Assembly (NCBI RefSeq): GCF_020509005.1
Contig: NC_063020.1
Span: forward strand, 744,001 to 808,000
DNA from: Fulvia fulva
Lineage: Eukaryota > Ascomycota > Dothideomycetes > Mycosphaerellales > Mycosphaerellaceae
Direction: 5' to 3'
Length of the DNA: 64,000 bases
In this document: positions 1 to 10,235 of the stretch, in pieces
How the letters are laid out: each line of letters begins with the position of its first letter
Numbering within the stretch: position 1 is the stretch's first letter
Program-made: the position numbers and the translations under genes
Notes under the pieces: generated by a model
Seen by the model: the letters and a program-made list of their open reading frames with translations, nothing else
What the model was told of the DNA's origin: nothing
Database searches by the model: none

Positions 1-2697
1 GAGAAAAGAAACAGTCACTGTACCAGAAGCCATTCTGGACAAAGGAATGCTCAGAGAAGGTCAAGGCAGCCAGGCAGGCCAGGAGAGCCCTTACCCAGAG
101 CCACTCCCAGGAAGCATGGGACAGATACAACCAGGCAACCAGAGACAAGAAGGCCCAGATCAAGAGGGACAAGATGCTGGAGTGGAGGTCAACAGTTGGA
201 TCCATTACCCAGAATCCTGAGAAGATGTGGAAACTAGCAAAGTGGGCAAGACAACCCACACAGGACAGAAACATGCTGCCCCAGTTTCCAAACATTGAAG
301 ACCAGGAAGGAGTAATCCAACACACTCTCCCAGGAAAGGCACAGGCATTGGGGAAACATTTCTTTGGCACACAGGTAGAAGCTGACCTGCAGGATCTGGA
401 GGGCAGTGTGTATCCAACACCACTAGAGCAATCCTGCACAGTGGGAGAGGGAGAGATCAAGAGCATCATTAAGACACTCTCAGGAAACAAGGCCCCAGGA
501 CCAGATGGGATTCCAAACTTGTTCATTAAGACATGCAAGGACCAGATCTCCCCTGCACTGTCAAACATCTTTTCACAGTGCATGGCCCAAGGACACTGCC
601 CTAAACACTTCAAGGAGTCACTGACTGTGGTCTTGAGAAAACCACAGAAAGAGGACTACACAAAGCTAAAGGCATACAGACCTATTGCCTTGCTCAACAC
701 ACTAGGCAAACTCCTGGAAAAGATCATAGCAGAAAGGCTGACAAACCTAGCTGAAGAACATGGAATCCTTCCTGAAGAACAGATGGGAGGCAGGAAACAA
801 AGATCAACACTAACAGCTGTGGAACTTATCACAGAGCAGATCAAGACCCTATGGCACTTTGGGAACAACAAAGCAGCCACACTCCTCTCACTAGACATAT
901 CAGGAGCCTTTGACAATGTCTCACACCAGAGGCTGATCCACATCCTGAAACAGAAGGCTATCCCTAACTGGACAGTCCAGTTTATCCAGTCCTTCCTCAG
1001 AGGCAGAACCACAAGACTAAGACTGGGCAGATACAAATCTGACAGCATGCCTACAGAGACAGGAATCCCACAGGGATCAACAATGTCTCCAATCCTGTTT
1101 CTCCTCTTTATGGCAGACCTGCCAGCAAAGCTAAACTCCAGAAACACATCAGCCTCAGGGTTTGTAGATGACACAAACATCCTAGCCTGGTCAGACAGCA
1201 CAGAAGAGAACTGCAGAATCTTGCAGAAGAAACACAAGGAATGTGAGGAATGGGCCAGGAAACATGGAGCCAGATTTGCCCCAGAGAAGTATCAACTCAT
1301 CCACTTCAGTAGAGCCAGAAACAGACACAATATGCAAGCCCCAATCACTATTCAGGGACACACAACAGAACCCTCAAGTGAATTAAGGGTGCTAGGAATA
1401 TGGATGGATCCAAAGCTCAGCTGGGGACCACAGGTCAAGAAAGCACAGGCAAGAGCAGACAACAACAGGCAATCAATTGACAGGCTTACAGCCTCCACAT
1501 GGGGAGCCACATTTGCGAAAGCAAAGGTTATGTACAAGGCCATTGTGAAGCCAGCCATGCTATATGGAGCCCAGATCTGGTCAGCCCAAGACAAGATCCC
1601 AAAGAGAATTGCAGATCCCATCAGCAGAGCCCAAGCCTCCTGTCTGAAAAAGGTGCTTGGAGCATACAAGTCAACTCCAACAAGGGTGGTCGAAATGGAG
1701 TCTGGCTCCCCACCAGCCAAGCTCTACCTTCAAGGGTTGAGATACCAGTATGCAGGAAAGACGTCTGCATACCCAGCCCAGCTAGTAATCCAGAAGGCAG
1801 TCAACAAAATCAGGAGCCAGTGCACAAGAAGGCACAGACAAGCAAGACCCAATCCAGCCCCACAGAAGCAGCAGGACCTGCAGAAGTTCAAAGAACTAAC
1901 AGAACAGCTGCACCTAGCCCAGCAGGAACAGGACAGAAGGGCTCAAGGGAGAGGATCAGCAGCCAGCCAAGGGAAGAAGCAACAGTCTCTAGCTGAAAGG
2001 ATGGCAGGACTCCTCTGGAAGACTGAATGGACAAGAACCCCACAGAGGCCAGGAACCCCAAAGGCACTCCAACAGTTTGGTAGCCACAACTACCTACTGT
2101 ACTCAGACCTGACCAGGTCAGAAGCAAGCATAGCAATACAAATCCGCTCTGAACACATCGGAGTCAGGGCATACCTGCATCAGAGAAAAGTCCCAGGTAT
2201 CGAAGACAAGAGTTGCCCATGCGGCTACCTGTCCCAGAATGTCGAACATAGACTTCTGGTTTGCAAAGAATGGAGTACAGGGAGAGGTGAATGGAGGGCA
2301 AGGGCAAGGAACAGAAACTTCCAAGCCATGATCAGCAATAAGGGAGACCTCCAGAGAATTACAAGGTGGATCATCCACTAAGGATTTTTGGAGCAGTTCT
2401 CTCTTACTAGGGAAACAGAGAGATGGATTGAGGAGAGAAAGAAGGAGGAGGAGAGCAGGAAGAGGGGGACAACTCTAGGGTTGCAGACAAGGTAGTCAGA
2501 GGCTAACCACCATGACACTAGTGCACCCTAATGGAAGGAAAACTGAAAACTCATGGCAAGGAAGCTATTAGAGAAGGAGAGGAGGGTTTTACCTAGGAAT
2601 AGGTTTCCTACCTTATGCAGTAACATATATAGACATAAACCCGTATAGGCCGGAGGGCACCACAACGGGTAAATGAATCATCTATCTATCTATATAA
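1..2697 (+). mobile_element. LINE-type (non-LTR) retrotransposon, 5' end outside window
   Basis: The element runs in from the left edge and ends in a short 3' tail of ATCT/ATAT repeats at about 2673-2697, a typical non-LTR terminus. It contains one long open reverse-transcriptase frame (3-2381) followed by a purine-rich 3' UTR (2382-2660). No RIP-type stop codons are seen. By eye there is no CpG at all in 1-1515 and only eight in 1-2381, although the GC content is ordinary and CpA/TpG are abundant. It abuts CpA-depleted relic DNA at 2697, so it probably inserted there after that DNA was mutated. The target-site duplication cannot be checked because the 5' end is missing. Confidence 0.9.
3..2381 (+). 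CDS. LINE ORF2 C-terminal part: reverse transcriptase (partial)
   Basis: The frame is open from the first codon of the window; the first ATG at 174 is internal, so this is a 5'-partial ORF2. Upstream residues (PFWTKECSEKVKAARQARRA) are the usual linker between the endonuclease and RT domains. RT motifs appear in order: KAPGPDGIP (about 500), RPIALLNTLGKLLEKI (about 680), LDISGAFDNVSHQRL (about 890), GIPQGSTMSPILF (about 1062) and the catalytic FVDDTN (1161). A C-terminal Cys/His cluster, CPCG...H....C, lies near 2215-2275. No RNase H domain is recognisable between the RT and this cluster. The frame is uninterrupted, so the protein could be active. The family resembles Tad/I-type fungal LINEs; the exact clade is inference. 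Confidence 0.9.
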   Translation, partial: EKKQSLYQKPFWTKECSEKVKAARQARRALTQSHSQEAWDRYNQATRDKKAQIKRDKMLEWRSTVGSITQNPEKMWKLAKWARQPTQDRNMLPQFPNIEDQEGVIQHTLPGKAQALGKHFFGTQVEADLQDLEGSVYPTPLEQSCTVGEGEIKSIIKTLSGNKAPGPDGIPNLFIKTCKDQISPALSNIFSQCMAQGHCPKHFKESLTVVLRKPQKEDYTKLKAYRPIALLNTLGKLLEKIIAERLTNLAEEHGILPEEQMGGRKQRSTLTAVELITEQIKTLWHFGNNKAATLLSLDISGAFDNVSHQRLIHILKQKAIPNWTVQFIQSFLRGRTTRLRLGRYKSDSMPTETGIPQGSTMSPILFLLFMADLPAKLNSRNTSASGFVDDTNILAWSDSTEENCRILQKKHKECEEWARKHGARFAPEKYQLIHFSRARNRHNMQAPITIQGHTTEPSSELRVLGIWMDPKLSWGPQVKKAQARADNNRQSIDRLTASTWGATFAKAKVMYKAIVKPAMLYGAQIWSAQDKIPKRIADPISRAQASCLKKVLGAYKSTPTRVVEMESGSPPAKLYLQGLRYQYAGKTSAYPAQLVIQKAVNKIRSQCTRRHRQARPNPAPQKQQDLQKFKELTEQLHLAQQEQDRRAQGRGSAASQGKKQQSLAERMAGLLWKTEWTRTPQRPGTPKALQQFGSHNYLLYSDLTRSEASIAIQIRSEHIGVRAYLHQRKVPGIEDKSCPCGYLSQNVEHRLLVCKEWSTGRGEWRARARNRNFQAMISNKGDLQRITRWIIH

Positions 2698-5286
2698 GGG
2701 TATATAGCTAGCTGTTACTTATCTAGTACGTATACCGATATCTTAAGCTCCTTACTATAGTCTATTACCGTCTCTTACATTCCGTGTCTCTTAATCTTAT
2801 ACTCTTTCTGTCCTAGGAAGTTCGGGTGACCGCTATCTACTACGCTTAGGTAGCGGTCGTACTATTTCTCTACTACGGATCGGCGGCTAGAGAACTAAGG
2901 TTTACGTTCGGATTCGGCGTAGTATTACGTAGACGCGATAGGCGATAGTCGCTATCGTACCTATATATTAGGCATTTAGGGTTAGTTAATACGTAAGAAT
3001 CTATACGGTAGCGGTAGTACTTACCCTACTTCTTAAGGCCTTTGCGCTACTTACGGTTAAGCGTAGGTAGGTTCTATAGATATGTCGGTAGATCCTCCTT
3101 CTTCTTAGTACTAGCGTACTATAGTAGGCGCTATACTAAGGCACCTACTATACCGGTAGCGGTACTAGTAACTACGTTACCGTTATTCTAGTTATTCTAG
3201 CCGCTATTACCGTTCGAGTTACTATTACTACGGGGGCGCTCCTTCTACGGGTATAGTCGATCTGTCTCGTAGAAGCTCTCGTCTAGTACGGTGTACTCCT
3301 TAATAACGTCTTATATACTATCTAGGCGGCGGTCGACTTTGCGGTCGCCGAAGGTCTTAATAAAGTACTTACGGTTTAGTCGGTTACGGAACAGTATAAG
3401 CTCGGTCTTATCGGTCTCTAATATCTAGGCGCGTAACTTCGAGTAGCGGGTATAGAAGGCTATAAAGGTTTCGCCTTGTTCTTACTTATAGGTAGTAATA
3501 TTAACTATAGCCTGAGTTCCTTTATTACGTATACTAGATTAGCGTGTTATCTAATCTAATAACTCTTATCTAGTCTTAAACTCGTTAAAGGACTACTGTC
3601 TAGGTATAGGGATCCTCGGCTTAATACTTCACTAAGGATTACCTTACGTCTACCTATACACGAAGCGTAGACTATCTACCTTAGTACGGAAGGTTACTAT
3701 AGTTAGCTTTAGGAGAACACTACTATACTAGCTATCGAAATTAGGGTTATTATCGTTCTTAAAGTACTTAGGGTTAGGTACACCCTTACCGATCTCTATA
3801 CCGCGAGTAAGGGTACGGTTAATAGTAAAGAGACGTTCTAGGAGGTCAACTAGTAGTATCTAGGTACGGGTATTACGTGTTCTCGAGTCACGACTATTGT
3901 TAGGTCCTAGTCGCGGACGGTCGTTATTACGTCCTCGGCTATTATTACTACGGTTATCGTCGTCTCTATCGTTATTACTACTACCGCTACCGCCACCTCT
4001 ACTAGTAGCTTCGCGATACCTACGTAATAGCTACTCGAGTAAGGTCTCGCGTAGGCGGGAACGAGAGGGTCGGCGGCCTAAGCGGCTCCTACCTCCGTTC
4101 TATATAGTGTCTCCTACCTTAAGCCGAGCCTTTAGGTCATCGACTTCTTATTATAGGGCCTAGTTCTTCGCCTTAGCATCTTGTGCCTTCTTCTTCTCCT
4201 TCTCGTAGATCTCGCTAAACTGCTTATATAGGTTATTAGCTTCCTTATATTTCTTCTCTAGCTCTTATAACTTAGCTAGGTCGTAATCCTTCTTACTCTT
4301 AAGATCTACTACCATTTTCTGTATAACAAGCTCTTTACTTCGTAGCATCTTATAGATACGGTCGTATTCGGTATATAGCGTAGTATACTAGGTGTTCTAG
4401 AGGTCGTTAGCTCGCTCTATTATATCGAGTTGTCTGCCCTTAGTAATCGCCGTGTTAACTACTTATAGCACGAAGTCGTAGGTAGTCTTCGGGTGTTAGG
4501 ATGTAAGGGTCGTAAGGTTGTCTAGGGTGACATTCTGGTATTCGGATACGAGAATGTGTTCTGCCTCGTCGAGTAATAGATACACCTCGTCTAGGTCGCC
4601 GCCTAGGTTCTCTTCGAGCTTGAACTTAAACAGTTCTATAAAGTCAATCTTACTACCTTCTTCTCGCTCGAAGGCCTTCTAGTAAGCTTAATCAATCTCT
4701 TATTATAGCGCGACACCGGTGTCTACTATAACCCGCCGGTTATCGTCCTATGTCTAACTCTAAGGAAAAGAGGAGAGGTCGGGGAAAAGAGATGTACGCT
4801 ACTTGCTTTTGCCCTTAGGCTTAGGTAGCGGTAGTATGCCGCCGTTTACTATTTATAAAGTCATGTTATCTAGGTTTAGGGGAGGCGCAACGGTGCCTAT
4901 ATCCTAACTGTCTACGAGCGCGTAACTACCTACTAATAATGTCGCCGCGTTACGTTCTCTAGGCATCTACGCGCTATACGCCTTACCGTATTCTATGTTC
5001 TAACACGACTCTACGCGTTCTCGAGTTCTACGGTTCTGTCTATTCCTATTATTACGCGTCCCTTATCTAGATCCGCGATCTAGGTAGGGTAGTAGAATAA
5101 ACTATAAGGGCGCGCGTACTATAGGGTCCGAACGAGATAGTTATTGTTCTACGAAGCTACGAAAGAGGAGCGCGAGGCGCGGCGAAGTTATAAAGTAAAG
5201 CTAAGCCGCGCTAACCCGATACGGAAGGTCCGCGGTTCAGCCGGGCCAACGTAGCTATAGTAGGGGGTCGCGGGCTACCCGTAACA
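2697..5286 (-). mobile_element. RIP-degraded LTR retrotransposon relic with gag-like region
   Basis: Read on the minus strand, the segment begins at 5286 with TGTTACGGGTAGCCCGCG, like the start of many fungal Ty3/Gypsy LTRs. About 1.6 kb further in, a conceptual frame resembles gag (GETFIAFYTRYSKL..., then LFRNRLNRKYF, about 3465-3330). The frame is interrupted by TAG/TAA where Gln or Trp is expected. CpA and TpG are strongly depleted and TpA is abundant, while CpG remains common. The pol region is not present; the element is cut off by the LINE at 2697. Assignment to Ty3/Gypsy rather than another LTR class rests on the terminus and a weak gag match. Confidence 0.5.
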
Positions 5287-8200
5287 TTGTCTTAGAAAAT
5301 GTCCTGTTTGTTCCTAGCCTTAGAGTTAGTCTTGTTCCGTAGAATTAGTTTAGCTAATAGTTTGCTATCTAACTACCTAGTTTCACCCTAAAATCCTTAT
5401 CTAGTAAACCCGTTATCTAGACTAAACTTCGAGGAGGAGTACCGTTTATCTACTCGATCTCGGAGATTCTTAAGCTATAGTATACTAGTATACTCTCTTA
5501 AGAACGTAACGGCACCGCTATAGCTAATACTAAGTCCGAAGATTAGTAGGAGCTATAGTATAGAAGATATGTACACCTTAGTAAGGGACTACTAAGAAAC
5601 CTATATAGAGTTACTAATAAGAAAGATCCTATTCCTATTCCTTCTAAACACTAGAATTGTAAGGTCTGCTCCCTTATAAATATAAGGAAGTTCAAAGGAC
5701 CTACTATAGAGAGGAAAGGGGAGAGGCTAGCCCTTATCTCTATTAACATCTATAGGCCTTTTTAGGGCGTAGTCTCTAGGCTAGAATACAAATATTAGCT
5801 TAAGATTGTAGACAACTTCTCTAGGAAGAAGTAGGTAATCCCTTTAAAGGCTAGGAGCGACGCTCCTGTAGCCCTACGGGATTAGAAGGTCTAGGTAGAA
5901 CGGTAGTCAAGGTGCTTTCTATCTACGATCTGTAGTAATAGTGTAAAGGAAATTCTCGCCTTACTAAAAGAGTAAGAGAAGGAGTTTAGTACTTAGATAG
6001 ACACAACTAATGCCTATAACTCTCTTCAAAATAGACCTATAGAAAGGTCAATTCAAGCCTCTAAGAACATAGTCCGGGCTATACTTAAAGACTCTAGTAT
6101 ACTAGTTAAGTTCTAGCTAGAAGCTTTATAAGTTTAGACTATAATTAGAAACAGACTGCCTAATAGTCCGATTATTAATAGTATTGCTCTTTCACTAGAA
6201 GAAGCCTTTACTAGCTAAGTACCGTTAGTCGACTATTTCCGCGTCTAGGGATACAAAGCTATAGTCTATATAGACCTAAGAGCCTAACCTTAAGGCTAAA
6301 GGAGAGACAAGTTGATAAACCGAGGAAAAGAAGCCGTGTTTATAGGCTACTTAGAAAACACTACAAAACAATAGCTGTTCTAGGATCCCGACATAAAAGC
6401 TATAAAAGCGTATAGTCACGTCGACTAGTTTAAGAATAAGAAGGGGGGAGATATAGATCTTGGTATCACCTTTACTAACTAGCCGAGTCGAGCGCTATAG
6501 CGTAATCCTATTAGGAGGAAGCCCTTTAGGGCGAAATTTTCCGATAGAGGATTATTAGAGATACCGTTACGAAGGCTAAGAGAAAATATTAAGGCGGTTT
6601 TGACACTATCGAAGGCCGATAACGGTAGATCTATATAGAACCTACCTAAGTCATTAACACTATAGTAACCGCTGTTTATATAACTTCCCCCTCCCCTAAA
6701 GGACATTAGGGAATACTAGAAGTTTAGAGATTAGGGTACTCTAATAAAAGAAAAAGAAGATATTGTTCAGTTCGACCTATCCAAATACCTAGCGCCACCT
6801 TAGGTTGTAGGTAATAAGAGGTCAAGGGGGGACGGAGATAATAACTCTAAAGAGTATAAGGCTAAACACTATAAGGCTCTTATCGTCTAGATGTTCTATT
6901 TAGACCCTATAATAAGCTAGGTAGAGGAGATTCTAAACGACGTAGAAGAATATATATTTGCTACTATTAGGTAGGCTATAGCCTATTAGTAGGAAGTACT
7001 AATTCTAAAGTCCTATAAGGTAGCCGTAGGAGACCCCGAATAGGGACATATATAGAGAGAGGTAATCGAGAACGAACTTATTGCCTTAGTAAGCAATAAC
7101 ACCTAGGAAGCAGTTGTACTGCTAAAGGGTACGAATCTAATTACTTCTAGGTAGGTCTTTAATGTGAAAAGAATAATTAGTAGAGCTATTAAGAAGTTTA
7201 AGGCAAGACTAGTTATAAGAGGGTTTTTATAGAAATATAGGGTTGACTTCGAAGAGACCTTTACACCTACTGTTAGACATAATACTCTCCGAGTATTTAT
7301 AGTAGTAGTGTGTAAGAGAGATCTCGAGATGCACCTAGTAGATATAAATAATGCTTTTACCTAAAGTAGCCTTCTTAAAGACATCTATATAATCCCACCC
7401 CTAGGAGTTGAAGTACCTCTAAACATAGTGTTTAAGGTCCTACGAAGCCTTTATAGGCTTAAGCAAGCAGCTAGAGACTAGAACAAGCTCTATATTACGA
7501 AGCTAGAGACGATTAGATTTACCTAGTCCTAGGTAGATCTATACCTACTTATCTATACGGATAGAAACCTTATAGTCCTTATCTATATAGATGACATACC
7601 TATTATAGCTCCGAAGCTATTAGATGTTCAGTAGTTTAAGGCTAAGCTTAGAAAAGTGTTTAAGATTAAAGATCTTAGTAAACCTACAAAGATCCTTAGA
7701 ATAAGGATTATAAGAGATAGGTTCTAAGGCACTTTGAAGCTTGATCAAGGACACTATGTCTACGCTAACTTAGCTAAGATAAACATAGCTAGAGAGAAGG
7801 CTACGCTAACCTACTTACCTATAGAGAGCTACGAGCATTTAGTGCCTACGGTACCTATAGATAAGAGGTGTAATAAACAGGATTACTAGAGCTATAATAG
7901 TACCTAGATATAGCTAATAACAATAACAAGGCTAGACTTAGCATTCCCCCTTAGAAGAATTAGCTTATATATTACTGATCCCTCGTAGTAGTATATAAAG
8001 GCTTTAAAGAAGCTCTCCCGATACTTACGGTCGTACCTAGACCTAGGTCTTATATATAGAAAGGGAGGGGGCAATCTCTAGGGATACTCGGACTCTAACT
8101 ACGCTATAGACAAAGTGGATAGAGTCTCAATTCTAGGATACGTGTGGTTCCTCTATAGATCACCTATGTCCTAGATAAGTAGGAAGTAGAAGTCTGTTAT

Positions 8201-8866
8201 AACATTAATAATAGAAGCTAAGTTTATAGCTATAAACGTAGCCGTAAAGTAGTTATAATTTCTTACTACTATCCTTAGGGAAATAGGGTGCCTAGAACTA
8301 GTAGGAAAGAGCTCTTTCTAGCCGAGTATAAGGGTAAGCAAGGGCACTATTAACGAGCTAAGGCTAGTTAAGCTTATAGGTAACAACTAAGCCGCTTTAA
8401 CACTTATTAAAGATACCTATATATATAAAAGGTCAAAGCATATTGATATTATATATAACTATGTTAGACATCTCTAGTAGTAGAAGAAGATTATAGTAGA
8501 CTACTACTATATAAAGGATATAGCTACTAATAGGTTAATAAAGCCCCTTAATAGCTAGTAGTTCTAAAACTTTGTGAGGTAGCTCTAGCTTACGTAAAGG
8601 GATTATAGGAGACTATATAGCCTAAGTAGGAGTGTTAAGAACATATAGGCCGTAGGACAATTATATAGGTGTAGGTGTATTATATAACTAGATCACGTGA
8701 CTAGGATTTGCTAGCCTATAGGCTAGTAAACATCCGGACACCTAGTATCTACCTATACTGACACTAGCGATACTATATATAGATACACGCTATCTTATTA
8801 GGTCCTTCTTTGTCTTTCGTATAATCCGCCGTCTTCTACTACTACGTAACTCGTAGCTATTTAATA
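5287..8866 (+). mobile_element. RIP-degraded Ty1/Copia retrotransposon
   Basis: Conceptual translation with stops ignored gives a Copia pol order. There is a GAG-pre-integrase zinc motif (HRRYVHLSK...CKVC, about 5560-5670). The integrase core follows (DNFSRKK near 5812, GYKAIVY near 6250). RT comes next (VDINNAFT near 7340, LYRLKQAARD near 7450, YIDDIPIIAP near 7583). RNase H is last (IIEAKFIAIN, about 8208 onward; NRLIKPL near 8530). Nearly every interruption is TAG or TAA at a Gln/Trp position, the expected outcome of CpA to TpA change on either strand. A 3' LTR is visible; no matching 5' LTR was found, so the left end is truncated or beyond recognition. Not coding. Confidence 0.85.
8633..8866 (+). 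repeat. Copia 3' LTR
   Basis: It starts TGTTAAGAACATATAG directly after a purine stretch (polypurine-tract position) and the end of the Copia RNase H frame. It ends at ...CTATTTAATA, where the interrupted minus-strand LINE sequence resumes. The right boundary is inferred from that resumption rather than from a second LTR copy. Confidence 0.6.
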
Positions 8867-9400
8867 GGATAGTAAGGACGCCGCTCGGTTCCTACCGTAG
8901 TGCTAGAGAGTCTGAATTTGCTCCGTAATTAGCTCTATTACTATTAGTGTTGATCGCTAGCTTCTTCCTCCTATCTATATTGCTAGGAGTACGTAGTTGT
9001 CCTCGGCTAGCTACGTAAGTCTCTAGGCTACTATCTTCTCTAGGACCTTCCCTATCGTGTTTAGAAGTGCGATTAGCCTATACGATTTGAGCTGAGTATA
9101 GTCCTCCTTCTATAGCTTACGTAGCACTACTATTATAGACTCTCTATACGGCTTCGGGTAATACCCTAGCCGTAGGTACGCGGTAAATAGGTTTGTAAGG
9201 CTCGGCGCGATCTCTTCTCTATACTCTTTTAGTAGTATATTTAGTATCCTGTCTAGGCGGTAGCTATATATAGATTTTGGAGTTCTTCGCCGAGAAGGGG
9301 TCTAAATCTACTAGCGGGTATATACGTAGCTAATTATAAATTTCTAGATTCTTTTTAACTAATAAGAGCGTACGCTTTAAATTATCTCTCGACCCTATAT
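8867..9400 (-). mobile_element. RIP-degraded LINE reverse-transcriptase fragment
   Basis: Minus-strand conceptual translation from about 9270 down to 8867 reads as LINE RT: RLDRILNILLKEY, then YRLIALLNTIGKVLEKIVA, then IVIELITEQIQTL and a GRNRAASLLS end. This lines up with the RT in 3-2381 (RPIALLNTLGKLLEKIIAERL ... ELITEQIKTLWHFGNNKAATLLS). The fragment breaks off exactly at the Copia 3' LTR, so Copia inserted into it. Stops are TAG/TAA at Gln/Trp positions. The homology fades above about 9300. Confidence 0.75.
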
Positions 9401-9401
9401 A

Positions 9402-9531
9402 TAGCGTCTGTCCGCATAAGAGTCATAAGCGTTGCCGAATATCCTAGCTAAATCTAGGATCGTAGCGAATTGGTTTGTGCTCCGAGCGCGGTAACTAAAG
9501 GCACTTATAACTCTTATACGGACAGACGCTA
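9402..9531. mobile_element. Putative 130-bp MITE with TA target duplication
   Basis: Two 30-nt arms (9402-9431 and 9502-9531) are inverted repeats matching at 27 of 30 positions. The three differences are all G/A transitions. The arm begins TAGCGTCTGTCCG and the element is flanked on both sides by TA (9400-9401 and 9532-9533), as expected for a Tc1/mariner/pogo-mobilised non-autonomous element. The 70-nt interior has no coding potential. Confidence 0.65.
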
Positions 9532-10089
9532 TAGGCGAGTAGCTACAGTATAGTACCGCTATATTTCAATCTCGTTATAATTGTAGTTTTCGCTACGGCA
9601 TAGAAGATATCGAGAGGACAGTCTTGGTCACTAAAGATATCTCCTAAGTGTTAGTATGTCTTTGCGATCGCTGATGTCGTCGTCGCTATAAAGTTCACGC
9701 TATAGGTCGTATAGATCACATTTGGCCAAAAGGATGTACACTACTCCGCAAACTTAATGTGCAACAATGAAGTAGAAGGCCATAGCAGAGGTTTGGCAGC
9801 TTTTGAGGCCTCTGTTGTGCCGTACTGCCCCGTCCTTTAAGCAAAATGCCAAGACTTGGGTATACCTACGCATATCATCCACAAGTCAAACAAAACACGA
9901 AGAGGCAATGCAGAAGCATCAGAGCATGATCTCCCCTATGGACCCGAACGTATGTGCAACGCTTGCCAAAGAAAGGGTCAGTGACGCCCAAAGTGCAAAA
10001 AGAATGCAGAAGCATCACGTTATGATCTCCCAACGCTGGCGACTTGTTAGTAACTGTTCTAGGGCTTCTACAACTTCTGGAACGGGAAA
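9532..10089. other. Intergenic, end of RIP-affected zone; short direct repeat
   Basis: CpA depletion fades by about 9720 and ordinary-composition DNA begins. A roughly 28-nt direct repeat (ATGCAGAAGCATCA-4 nt-ATGATCTCCC) occurs at 9908 and 10004, 96 bp apart. The open frames here look like chance and no gene is supported. Confidence 0.5.
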
Positions 10090-10235
10090 ATCTCACCGGG
10101 ATCGAACCGCGGGCCTCAAGATAACATAGAATGGTAGTCTGTTACAGTCTTGCGCTCTGTGAAACGTCAGTAACAGGTCCTGGATATTTAATACCTCGTG
10201 GAGCGAAACTGACCTTCCAGCTGAGCTATTGAGAG
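10090..10235 (-). tRNA. tRNA-Tyr(GTA)-like gene with GT-AG insertion in the D loop
   Basis: On the minus strand the order is acceptor CTCTCAA, TA, D stem GCTC, D-loop start AGCTGGAA, a 57-nt insertion (10157-10213), D stem GAGC, then anticodon stem CAAGA with loop CTGTAA. The anticodon is GTA at 10143-10145. A 19-nt canonical-position intron (10123-10141) contains a TAC able to pair with the anticodon, followed by stem TCTTG and a T loop TTCGATC. TTTT follows at the 3' end, a Pol III terminator. The insertion starts GTCAGT, has CTGAC nine nt before its end and ends CAG; removing it gives a perfect D arm. Weak points are five of seven acceptor pairs and two mismatches in the T stem (CGCGG/CCGGT), so it may be a decaying copy. 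Confidence 0.6.

Noticed and set aside
656..1237. 193-codon minus-strand frame inside the LINE
   Set aside because: Antisense shadow of the reverse-transcriptase frame with no domain of its own.
2975..3790. TTAGGGTTAG-like pieces suggesting telomeric repeats
   Set aside because: Only isolated one- to two-unit matches inside TpA-rich relic DNA; no tandem array.
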